Origin: Pogostemon cablin
Taxonomy: Eukaryota; Streptophyta; Magnoliopsida; Lamiales; Lamiaceae
Direction of reading: 5' to 3'
DNA length: 64,000 nt
Assembly (NCBI GenBank): GCA_023678885.1
Contig: CM043005.1
Span: forward strand, 6,562,314-6,626,313
Shown here piece by piece: positions 11,474 through 20,704 of this stretch (position 1 is its first letter; each line of letters starts with the position of its first letter). The translations under genes were made by a program, and so were the position numbers. Below the pieces are notes generated by a model. It did no database searches. It was not told the DNA's origin and was given only the letters and a program-made list of their open reading frames with translations.

Positions 11474-12658
11474 GACCCCATTTCAACATTTTTCAGATCA
11501 GATCCGAAAATCCATCTTCTACACACACATCACACACCTTTCCTCCCATTTCCCACCATCATCTTCATCCACCTTCATCCATTTTGATCCATCTTCATCA
11601 TCTCCATTATTTCTCCATCAAAACTTCATCCCTTCCATTGGGTGTGAGAGATCTTAAGGAATCAAGAGCTAGAGGTGGAGATCAAGAAGAATAGAAGATT
11701 CTCTTCAAGAAATTGATAGGGAAGAATCCATTCATTTTGTATTTCTTTAGATCTTAGACTATGGAGAATTGTAATGAATCATTTAATTGTTTTGTTACTT
11801 TTATCATGTTAGGCTAATCCCTCTAGTGGGATTAGGAATATGAAGAGCATATTAGATTTATATTATCATGTGGATTAAATTGGTTTTTAATTTAATTGAT
11901 GTTGATTTCTATTCATGGAGTTTAATTGTCTTGATATTGTGATGGCATGGTTTGTTATTCATGAATGTTTATTGGTTTAATGGATTGTTGATCAATGGAT
12001 TATTTGTGGTAATTAAATGCTATTATGATGTTCATGTATGTATTGCTTGGAGTGAGACGGAAACGACCCTCTATAGTATTAGGAAGGCATGATTAGACAT
12101 TGAGTTTGGGTTTGACCGAAAGGATATTTGAATTCAATGAGGGGAACCAATCCATTCGTTGGCCTTAGTACACAAAAAGGGAGAGTTTAATCTAACTAGT
12201 ACCTAGATGGAAGGGGTTAATGTTGGGCTTTGATCTTAAGTGCTTTTGGGAGTCTAAAATGGATCAACAGCCTTTGTAACCCGAAAGGGAGCTTAGGATA
12301 CAATCGTGATCACCCTTAGTCTACATCAATTGAGTTGAATTCCGTTTGCATGATAATATGAATCGAGTGTGCTTGGATGTTTCTAATCCCATGTTTTTCC
12401 ATACTTGAACTTAAGCACCCATTTTCTTTACTTGTCATTTATCTTATTTGCTATCTTATTTACTTGCTTCTTGTTTTAGTTGTTATCCTATCTCAAAACC
12501 CCCGATCATCTTTACAAAAACAACATGAACATGAGCTCACGTATTTTGCTAGTCCGAACATAACTCCTTATTGGATTGATAATTTTTCTTGGGATATACT
12601 ACTACAACGATCGAGTATTCTTGCTCGTGAGTGCTATACAAATAGGCAAACAAGAAAA

Positions 12659-12671
12659 TGGCGCCGTTGCC
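12659..12671 (+). other. Athila primer-binding site (tRNA-Asp)
   Basis: TGGCGCCGTTGCC starts 6 nt after the LTR and is complementary to the 3' end of plant tRNA-Asp, including CCA. Athila elements characteristically use this tRNA. Confidence 0.9.
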
Positions 12672-12802
12672 AAAGGGGAGTTTGACGGACTAGTCGAGTA
12701 CTGTGTTATTGTTTTAGTTGTTCTTGATAAGGATTCTTTTTATTTTCTTTTATTTATTATTTGTGTTTGTGGTCTCACTCTTGGCCTTTTCGTAGGTGTT
12801 TT

Positions 12803-14800
12803 ATGATCACAAGATCAAAGGGAAATCAATCGATCATTCCTTTGAATTTGGAGATTGAAAGGACCGCACGACAAAGGAAACGAGAGAGGCGTAAAGCTAG
12901 AAAAGACAAAAATATGGAGAATCAACGGGGAGACAATGTTAATTATGACCCACCCCAAGATCCTTTACAAGATCAAAGGGGGGTACAAGAAGGAGTGCAA
13001 GAGAATCAAGCGGAGATAATGAGGAATGTCTTTGCTCAAAATCAAGAGTATATGCAATTGCTTGCCAATCAAGAAGCTCAAAGGATATTTCAACAACAAG
13101 AGTTGCCAAGGCCTAGAGCAATTCGGGATTACTTCCAACCGAGAGCCGTACACAATATGGTTCCTCCGGTTCAAGCCAATGATTATGAAATCAAGACCGG
13201 ATTGATCAACATGGTTAAAGCAAATCAGTTTGGGGGAGGTCCTCTTGAAGACCCGAACACTCATCTATCTACTTTCTTGGAGGTTGCAAATACCGTCAAG
13301 ATGAAGGGAGTGTCGGAGGATGCTATTCGAATGAGGTTGTTCTCTTTCTCTTTAAGAGACAAGGCTAAAGCATGGTACAATACAATTCCTTTGGGAAGTT
13401 GTAATACATGGGAAGATCTTGAGCAAAGGTTCCTAAACAAGTACTTTCCTCCTTCAAAGACGCTCCAATTGAAAAGCCTTATCACTCAATTTAGGCAACT
13501 TCCGGATGAAAATTTTTATGAAGCATGGGAACGCTACAAAGAGATGCTCCGAAAGTGTCCTCAACATGATTTTCATGAGAATCAACAAGTGGCTTTCTTC
13601 TATCAAGGGTTGAATCAACAAAATCGGATGCATGTAGATGCCTCATCCGGAGGGTCTATATTTGGAGTGGATGCTATGAAAGCTATGGATATTTTTGAAG
13701 ACATTGCAATGAATGCTTATCAATGGCCTTCCGAGCGAGTAATGAGAGGTTATGCATTTGGAAAGGTAGCTCAAGTGGAGAGTGTGAACAAAGTGAAGAG
13801 TGATATGTTCCAAAGTGAAGGCATGAAGGAATTTAATGAGAGCATTCAAGCTTTAACAAAGCAATTGAATTTGATTACTCAAGGAGTAAGTCAAGGGGGA
13901 AGCACAAGTGCTATTGTGAATGATGAGAGCAAGGTTATGCAAAGTGTAGAAGATATTGCCTATTTAGATAGGAGAAATTACCAAGGGAATTTCCATCATC
14001 AAGGGAATTTCCAAGGTAATTATCCTTCTAATCAAGGTAATTACCAAGGAGGATATCAAGGACAAGCTCGGGGAAGCAATTTCAATCAATCAAGTGGAAA
14101 TTATCAAGCTCCGAGGAAGCATGAAATTCTTTCTTACTCTAATCCACAAGCCGCCGTGTCATATCCTCCGGGATTCGATCCGAGTGCTAAGCCGCCTAAT
14201 GGAGAGGGGAAAGCATCATTAGAAGAGACATTGATGGCATTCATGAAAGACACAAGGGCTTACATGGAAAAAAGAGATGCAAAGATGGAGGCTAGATTGG
14301 AGGAAAATGAGAAGAAATCCGACAATAGGATGAGAGCTTTTGAGTATCAAATGGGTCAAATTGCTTCTTCCGTGGGATCTCAACATCAACAAGGAAAGTT
14401 TCCATCTACTACGGTAACTAATCCTAAAGAAGATTGCAAAGCTATCACTCTTAGAAGTGGAAAAGAGTATGAGGAACCTCCTATGCCTAAAGAAGATAGT
14501 ATTATCATTGAAAGTGAAGTGGAAAGCAAGGTGGAAGAAGGGTTGGTGCAAGAAGAGATTGAAATGGAGGAAGTAAGCAAGAAAAAAGAAATTGTTGAGC
14601 AAAAGAAAGATGAAGAGAAGATAGAGAGAATTCCAAAGTGGAAAAAGGCAAAGGAGTTAAGGGAAAAGGAAGTTGAAGTTGAAAGAGATAGTTGGGGAAT
14701 ACCCAAGACTCAAGTACCGGTTCCTTTTCCTCAAAGGTTTTTGAAGAAGGGTTTGGATGAGAGGTTCAAAAAGTTTCTTGAAATCTTCAAGAAGATTTAA
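12803..14800 (+). CDS. gag: Athila gag polyprotein
   Basis: The frame is open from 12761, but the ATG at 12803 (MITRSKGN) gives the more usual basic start, for about 665 residues. The capsid-like retrotransposon gag domain spans roughly residues 125-300, with motifs EDPNTHLSTFLE, FSLRDKAKAWYN and EAWERYKEMLRKCP. Next comes a Q/G/N-rich repeat (YQGNFHHQGNFQGNY), then a Lys/Glu-rich coiled coil ending in RMRAFEYQMGQIAS. No CCHC zinc knuckle was seen. Gag forms the virus-like particle that packages element RNA. The TAA at 14798-14800 is followed in the same frame, three codons later, by the pol ATG, so gag and pol look like one ancestral frame separated by a stop. Confidence 0.92.
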   Translation: MITRSKGNQSIIPLNLEIERTARQRKRERRKARKDKNMENQRGDNVNYDPPQDPLQDQRGVQEGVQENQAEIMRNVFAQNQEYMQLLANQEAQRIFQQQELPRPRAIRDYFQPRAVHNMVPPVQANDYEIKTGLINMVKANQFGGGPLEDPNTHLSTFLEVANTVKMKGVSEDAIRMRLFSFSLRDKAKAWYNTIPLGSCNTWEDLEQRFLNKYFPPSKTLQLKSLITQFRQLPDENFYEAWERYKEMLRKCPQHDFHENQQVAFFYQGLNQQNRMHVDASSGGSIFGVDAMKAMDIFEDIAMNAYQWPSERVMRGYAFGKVAQVESVNKVKSDMFQSEGMKEFNESIQALTKQLNLITQGVSQGGSTSAIVNDESKVMQSVEDIAYLDRRNYQGNFHHQGNFQGNYPSNQGNYQGGYQGQARGSNFNQSSGNYQAPRKHEILSYSNPQAAVSYPPGFDPSAKPPNGEGKASLEETLMAFMKDTRAYMEKRDAKMEARLEENEKKSDNRMRAFEYQMGQIASSVGSQHQQGKFPSTTVTNPKEDCKAITLRSGKEYEEPPMPKEDSIIIESEVESKVEEGLVQEEIEMEEVSKKKEIVEQKKDEEKIERIPKWKKAKELREKEVEVERDSWGIPKTQVPVPFPQRFLKKGLDERFKKFLEIFKKI

Positions 14801-14806
14801 ATCAAT

Positions 14807-17800
14807 ATGCCTTTCGCCGATGCTTTGGATCAAATGCCTCATTATGCTCGTTTCTTGAAGGACATCATGGGAAAGAAAAGAAGTCTTGTGGACAATGAAA
14901 CGGTTAATCTAACCGAAGAGTGTAGTGCCATTCTACAACGGAAACTTCCACAAAAATTGAAGGATCCGGGTAGTTTCATTATACCGTGTGAAATTGGAAA
15001 GAACAAGAAGAACAAGGCTCTTTGTGACCTCGGTGCAAGCATTAATCTAATGCCTCTCTCCATATTCAAGAAGCTTGGATTAGGTGAAGTAAAGCCAACT
15101 TCCATCACACTTCAATTGGCGGATAGATCTATGACACATCCAAAAGGAGTAGTTGAAGATGTGTTGGTGAAAGTTGATAAGTTCGTCTTTCCGGTGGACT
15201 TTGTTGTTCTAGATATGGAGGAGGATGAAAATGTGCCATTGATTTTTGGGAGACCGTTTCTTGCTACCGGGAGAGCTCTTATTGATGTCTACAAAGGAGA
15301 ATTGAAGTTGAGGGTTAATGATGAGGAAGTTGTATTCTCTCTACACAAGGCCATGCAATATCCAATGAATGATGAAGAATGTAAAAGTGTAGATGTTGTA
15401 AAGGGAAGTGTCGAGGAGAGTTGGCCTTCTATTGTAACCAAGGATCCACTTGAACTATGCTTGAGCAATTCTCTATCTCTTTCTAATATTTCTACTACTT
15501 CTCTTGATTTAAATGAAGAATTGATTAATTGTTTGCTTGATCTAGGTGATTGTAGTGAAGCTCAGGAGGTTGCAGCCGCCATATCAAGAGGAAATGAAAA
15601 GTTCTTACCACTTAGAGATTCACTCGAGCAAGAAGAGAAAAAGGAAAAGAAGGTGGAGTTGAAGCCTCTACCCGATCATCTTACTTATGCCTACCTTGGT
15701 GAAAATGAGACTTATCCGGTAATTGTATCATCATCTCTAACTTCTAGTCAACTTGATAAATTGATTAATGTCCTTAAAGAGCATAAGTCGGCTATTGGTT
15801 GGTGTATTGATGATTTGAAGGGAATTAGTCCAACAATTTGCATGCATAAGATAAGACTTGAGGATGAAGGGAAAGCTTGTGTTCAAAACCAAAGAAGACT
15901 TAATCCTATCATGCAAGAAGTGGTAAAGAAAGAGGTTCTTAAGTGGTTAGACTCCGATATGATTTTTCCTATTAGTGATAGCCCCTATGTGAGCCCGTTG
16001 CATGTAGTATCTAAAAAAGGGGGTATGACTATAGTGAAGACCGATAAAGATGAGACCATAGCCACTAGGACGGTGACGGGATGGCGTGTGTGTGTTGATT
16101 ATAGGAAGCTTAATGAAAACACACGTAAAGATCACTTCCCCTTACCTTTCTTAGATCAAATGTTGGATAGGTTGGCCGGGTATGAGTTTTATTGCTTTCT
16201 TGATGGGTATTCCGGGTATAACCAAATTCTCATAGCACCCGAAGACCAAGAAAAGACCGCTTTCACTTGTCCTTATGGAATATTTGCTTTTCGAAGATTG
16301 CCATTTGGACTTTGCAATGCACCGGCCACCTTTCAAAGGTGTATGATGGCAATCTTTGAAGGATTAATTGAGAATATAATGGAAGTGTTCATGGATGACT
16401 TTTCGGTGTTTGGTTCTTCTTTTGATAATTGTTTGTCTAACCTTGCTATTGTTTTGAAGCGATGTCAAGACACTAATTTAGTGTTGAATTGGGAGAAGTG
16501 CCATTTCATGGTAAATGATGGCATTGTACTTGGACATCACATCTCTTCAAAGGGATTGCAAGTTGACCGAGCCAAAGTTGTTGCTATAGAGAAGCTTCCA
16601 CCACCAACAAATGAGAAGGGAGTACGATCGTTCCTTGGCCATGCCGGGTTCTATCGTAGATTCATCAAGGATTTTTCTTCATTTTCTAAACCTCTATCTC
16701 ATCTCCTTGAAAAAGATGTGCCATTTAAGTTTGATGATAATTGTTTAAATGCTTTTCAGGTGCTAAAGGAAGCTTTAATTTCATCACCCATCTTGATCAC
16801 CCCCGATTGGAAGGAGCCATTTATATTGATGTGTGATGCAAGTGATGTAGCTCTTGGAGTAGTTTTGGGGCAACTAAGAGAAAAAAAATTCCGAGCTATT
16901 TACTATGCAAGCAAGACATTTGATGCGGCTCAAAGGAACTACACCACTACCGAAAAAGAGTTCTTGGCGGTAGTATACGCATTTGATAAGTTTCGTCCTT
17001 ATTTGGTAGGAACGAAAACTATTGTATACACCGACCATGCCGCTATCAAGTATCTCATGGCAAAGAAGGATGCAAAGCCAAGGGTGATAAGATGGGTACT
17101 ACTTCTTCAAGAATTTGATATTGAAGTGAGAGATAAGAAGGGCACGGAGAATGTGATAGCCGACCATCTTTCAAGGTTAGAGTCGAGGGAGCATTGTGAA
17201 GGTACTTATGAGTTAATCAAAGAGGTTTTTCCCGATGAAGAAATCTTGGAGTGTGATTGCTATCAAATTGAGGCTTTAGTGGAGGAAGAAGGAAGCCCGT
17301 GGTATGCGGACTATGTGAATTACTTGGCTAGTGGAAGGAGGCCTTATGAGCTTAATAAGTATCAATCCAAGAAGTTCTTTCATGATGTTAAAAGTTACTT
17401 GTGGGATGATCCATTCTTGTACAAGATGTGCAATGATTCTCTTGTGCGAAGATGTGTGCCCGAGGAAGAATGGAATAGTGTGTTGGAGTTTTGCCACTCT
17501 TCACCTAGTGGAGGCCATTTTGGAGCTCAAAAGACCGCTGCAAAAGTCTTACAATCGGGGTTGTATTGGCCATTTTTGTTCAAGAATTGTAAGAAATTTG
17601 TAGAGGGTTGTGATCGGTGTCAAAGGATGGGAGGAATCTCCAAGTGGGATGAGATGCCCCTTAAGAGCTTTCAAGAAGTGGAGATATTTGATGTGTGGGG
17701 CATCGATTTCATGGGACCATTTTCTCAATCTAATGGATTCCTATACATCCTATTGGCGGTTGACTATGTCTCGAAATGGGTTGAGGCCATACCTTCAAGA

Positions 17801-18580
17801 ACAAGTGATGCTAGAGTGGTCATGGGGTTTCTAAAGAAGCATATCTTCACAAGATTTGGAGTACCTAGAGTGTTGGTAAGTGATGGGGGTAGTCACTTCA
17901 TAAATAAGCTCATGGAGAACATTCTCAAGACTTATGGAGTAAAGCATCGAGTGTCTACTCCGTATCACCCTCAAACGAATGGTCAAGCTGAAATTTCTAA
18001 TCGACAAATCAAACAAGTCTTGGAGAAAACAGTGAGTGTGAGTAGAAAGGATTGGTCAAATAAACTTGATGATGCATTGTGGGCCTTTCGAACCGCATTC
18101 AAGACCACTCTTGGTATGTCTCCTTTTCAAATTGTCTATGGTAAGTCTTGCCATCTTCCGGTGGAGTTAGAGCATAAAGCTTATTGGGCCATTAAGAAGT
18201 TGAATTTTGACATGAAAGCTTCGAAGAAGGTAAGATTCTTACAATTGAATGAGCTTGAGGAATTTAGAGAAAATGCTTATGAAAACTCAAGGATTTTTAA
18301 GGAGAAAACCAAGAGGTGGCATGATGCTCGTTTGAGGAAGAAGAGCTTTGAACAGGGTGAGAAGGTGTTGGTATTCAATTCTCGACTAAGACTTTTCCCG
18401 GGCAAGTTGAAGTCCAAATGGAGAGGACCTTATGTGGTAAAGGAAGTACTTGATGGGGGAGCTCTAAAGGTTATAGATGAGAACGGGGGAGAGTTCTTGG
18501 TTAATGGTCATCGTGTAAAGCACTATGTGGATCCAACACAAAGGGAGACCCTCTTTGTGGATACTTTATGTGAAAGATGA
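14807..18580 (+). CDS. pol: Athila pol polyprotein
   Basis: 1257 residues. An aspartic protease has active site DLGAS at about residue 74. Reverse transcriptase follows, with conserved SPYVSPLHVVSKKGG, the DYRKLN block and the catalytic FMDD box at 528-531. RNase H begins at CDASD (Asp677). Integrase has an HHCC zinc-binding region (about 895-935, with CDRCQRMG) and a DDE core with Asp near 967 (WGIDFMGPF), Asp near 1026 (VSDGGSHF) and Glu near 1062. A C-terminal DNA-binding part includes FPGKLKSKWRGPY. There is no chromodomain. All catalytic motifs are intact, so the enzyme could be active. The start ATG is in frame with gag and only 6 nt past its stop codon, so expression may need stop readthrough or reinitiation. 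Confidence 0.95.
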   Translation: MPFADALDQMPHYARFLKDIMGKKRSLVDNETVNLTEECSAILQRKLPQKLKDPGSFIIPCEIGKNKKNKALCDLGASINLMPLSIFKKLGLGEVKPTSITLQLADRSMTHPKGVVEDVLVKVDKFVFPVDFVVLDMEEDENVPLIFGRPFLATGRALIDVYKGELKLRVNDEEVVFSLHKAMQYPMNDEECKSVDVVKGSVEESWPSIVTKDPLELCLSNSLSLSNISTTSLDLNEELINCLLDLGDCSEAQEVAAAISRGNEKFLPLRDSLEQEEKKEKKVELKPLPDHLTYAYLGENETYPVIVSSSLTSSQLDKLINVLKEHKSAIGWCIDDLKGISPTICMHKIRLEDEGKACVQNQRRLNPIMQEVVKKEVLKWLDSDMIFPISDSPYVSPLHVVSKKGGMTIVKTDKDETIATRTVTGWRVCVDYRKLNENTRKDHFPLPFLDQMLDRLAGYEFYCFLDGYSGYNQILIAPEDQEKTAFTCPYGIFAFRRLPFGLCNAPATFQRCMMAIFEGLIENIMEVFMDDFSVFGSSFDNCLSNLAIVLKRCQDTNLVLNWEKCHFMVNDGIVLGHHISSKGLQVDRAKVVAIEKLPPPTNEKGVRSFLGHAGFYRRFIKDFSSFSKPLSHLLEKDVPFKFDDNCLNAFQVLKEALISSPILITPDWKEPFILMCDASDVALGVVLGQLREKKFRAIYYASKTFDAAQRNYTTTEKEFLAVVYAFDKFRPYLVGTKTIVYTDHAAIKYLMAKKDAKPRVIRWVLLLQEFDIEVRDKKGTENVIADHLSRLESREHCEGTYELIKEVFPDEEILECDCYQIEALVEEEGSPWYADYVNYLASGRRPYELNKYQSKKFFHDVKSYLWDDPFLYKMCNDSLVRRCVPEEEWNSVLEFCHSSPSGGHFGAQKTAAKVLQSGLYWPFLFKNCKKFVEGCDRCQRMGGISKWDEMPLKSFQEVEIFDVWGIDFMGPFSQSNGFLYILLAVDYVSKWVEAIPSRTSDARVVMGFLKKHIFTRFGVPRVLVSDGGSHFINKLMENILKTYGVKHRVSTPYHPQTNGQAEISNRQIKQVLEKTVSVSRKDWSNKLDDALWAFRTAFKTTLGMSPFQIVYGKSCHLPVELEHKAYWAIKKLNFDMKASKKVRFLQLNELEEFRENAYENSRIFKEKTKRWHDARLRKKSFEQGEKVLVFNSRLRLFPGKLKSKWRGPYVVKEVLDGGALKVIDENGGEFLVNGHRVKHYVDPTQRETLFVDTLCER

Positions 18581-18590
18581 GCTAAACATT

Positions 18591-18640
18591 CGTCTAGCTT
18601 GAAGACGTTAAACTTAGCGCTCGATGGGAGGCACCCCATC
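18591..18640 (+). promoter_or_regulatory. conserved post-pol block with hairpin
   Basis: Contains GCTTGAAGACGTTAAACTTA, then a hairpin with GATGGG and CCCATC arms around AGGCAC (18623-18640). The non-autonomous element has a near-identical block on the minus strand (30132-30181), although it has no pol. That suggests a cis-acting RNA or DNA role, such as packaging or translation; this is inference. Confidence 0.55.
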
Positions 18641-20666
18641 ACTATCTTTATTGCTTTGTTTTTGTTGTTTTGTATTTTGGCCTTTTAGGTTGATTGTGCT
18701 TATGGAGAAAAATGCACATTGAAGAAAAGAGAAATGCTTCATGGATTCAAGTTGACATGTTCCACAACTTGTTGCAAACTTAATTCGTGACTCTTGTCTC
18801 GAGTTAAGTTTGGGGGGTGCTAGTGCGTGGTAGACATAGCTTGAGTCGTGTGGATGCGGTTACTTCTCTACAAGAAGATCATCAATGGAAACTACAAGGG
18901 TAAGTCTCACCACTTTTTGCAAACTTAAGTCTCAACTCTTGTTTCGATTTAAGTTTGGGGGGAGAGTGTGTGGTGTGACTCACCACTTGAGTATGATTCT
19001 TGTAAAATTGGACAAATTTTAAAATTTTTCTCATGAGTTTGGGTTGATTTTGGTATGATTGGTGGTGTTGAAGTGCATGATAGTCCATATTTATAATGAA
19101 ATTGTTGAAATAATGGTGTTTGTTGAGTGTTTGAGCATGAATGAGAGGTATTGGAAGCATGATGGAGCTTGGAGCTAACGCTTTCCTTACCAAATGCCTA
19201 TCGAGGGAGTACTCTACACCTTATCATTTTATTACTTGAAATGAATTGATTTTGATTTGGATTGTTGTGACTAGCATGCTACTTCATGTGTTATGTTTGT
19301 GGGAGGTTTACTTTCGTAACTTAGGATTTCCTTTTCAATAAAGGTTGGGATGAATGTGTGCTTAATTTTCTTATGGATGATGGTATTTTGTGTTTTTGCA
19401 TGTTTTGTGTTTTTGTTGTGTCTTGATTGTTGAGTCCTTATTTGTATGTTGTGTGTATTTTCATTCTTGTCTTGGGATGTTTGGTGGTTTGTTTAGGGAT
19501 GTCGTGAGTCATTTTTGAACGTGAGTGATGATATGTTGTGGTGATAAGTGATGACAAATTATGATTAAGAATCTCTACACTTTCAAATTGTGACATGTTT
19601 TACTTAACTTGTTCAATTTTGAGATGAATGTGGTGTAATAAGTTCCTTAAGGTTCGAGCACAAGCTTGTGAGCATTTGAGCCTCAACCATGTATACATGG
19701 TATTTCTTCATGAGTGGATCGGTTGTGTTTGATAAGTTAGAACTTGCTCAAGGACTATAGGAACGAGCCCGATTAGTGGAGATTGGTGAAATGATCTAAG
19801 GCCATCCTTGTTATTATAGTCATTACCATATATGTTTCCTACCTTGAACATCATCCTTAGTCAACCACTTTGAGCCTATAAGCCTATTTCTTGTGAATTT
19901 AGCACATTACAAGCCTTAATTACCCATTCAAGCTTATATACACCTTTGTGTGGGGCATTGAGGAGATGGTAGCTAGAAAGGATTGATTGATTAGAAAAAG
20001 AAGAAAAGGGAATGGTAAACAAGCAAGAAAAAGGATGAAAGAGCATAAAAAAGAATGAACATGCAACCTCAAAACAAGAAAAATGAGTAAAGCAACAACA
20101 AGATGCTCAAGGAAATAAAAATTCAAAGAAAGGAAGCATGCATCATAAGAAGCTCAATCCAAAGGAATGTTGATGAGTAGTGCTTGTGAGTACCAAAGTT
20201 GAGAAAGGAAGAAAGAAAAGTGGAGAAGTTGAGGAAGTTGATCATCTCTTCGATTACTTACACTTGTTAGTCACTCTTATCCATATACTTCCTACCATAC
20301 CAAAGAGCCTATCATTACATCCTAATTAAAGACCTTTTTGATCACTAATGAAACTTTGGTGGTTTGTGAATATAGTCCGCGAGCAAGCTTATAGTGATTC
20401 GAGCCAATCGATTAATGAGTGTGATCTACCTTATTTCAAAAGAGTGTTGAGAGACATCAATATCCATTGTGAGGCTTGGACTTAAAAGGGGACTATATTA
20501 CATTTTATTCTCTTTTGATTGAACTTGTTAATTTCCTATGTCATGATTTTAATGTTGTAGGATGACTTAGCATAGTTTGTAGTTATTATTGCTAACGATG
20601 TGTTATTGCTTATGTTCGTTTAGTCTTTTTCTAGGTGAAAATTTCTCCTTTTGGTTTGTCATTTTC

Positions 20667-20686
20667 GTTGCTCGGGGACGAGCAAC
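20667..20686 (+). promoter_or_regulatory. stem-loop upstream of the Athila polypurine tract
   Basis: GTTGCTCGGGGACGAGCAAC forms a perfect 8-bp stem with a GGGA loop. It lies 4 nt before the polypurine tract. Equivalent stem-loops at the same spacing are in four other Athila-like units of this window (28604-28623, 58728-58747, 62037-62056, 63920-63939, all minus strand). Confidence 0.65.
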
Positions 20687-20690
20687 ACCT

Positions 20691-20704
20691 TAAGTTTGGG
20701 GGGT
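20691..20704 (+). other. Athila polypurine tract
   Basis: TAAGTTTGGGGGGT directly precedes the 3' LTR; its G run is the expected plus-strand priming site. Confidence 0.85.

Larger units (their letters stand above)
10903..12652 (+). repeat. Athila 5' LTR
   Basis: 1750 bp, TGATTAGAGC...GGCAAACA. It carries a CG-rich palindrome-rich U3 block (11155-11420) and a TATA box at 11466. The long R/U5 part has no reading frame worth annotating. Confidence 0.96.
18581..20690 (+). other. Athila 3' non-coding region (envelope position)
   Basis: 2.1 kb between pol and the polypurine tract. Some Athila elements carry an envelope-like gene here. This copy has only short chance frames. It contains several TTAAGTTTGGGGGG-like purine tracts (18804 and 18948) besides the one at the LTR, and a conserved hairpin at each end. 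Homologous, diverged text is found at 28624-30131 and 58748-60200 in reverse orientation. Confidence 0.7.

Noticed and set aside
11049..11694. Overlapping frames of 90-150 codons on both strands in the LTR (also at 20851-21496)
   Set aside because: They come from the CG-rich palindromic U3 block, which lacks stops. They overlap each other and have no family resemblance.
18882..20126. Short frames in the Athila 3' region as a possible envelope gene
   Set aside because: The longest are about 100 codons, on the wrong strand, with no signal peptide plus membrane anchor arrangement.
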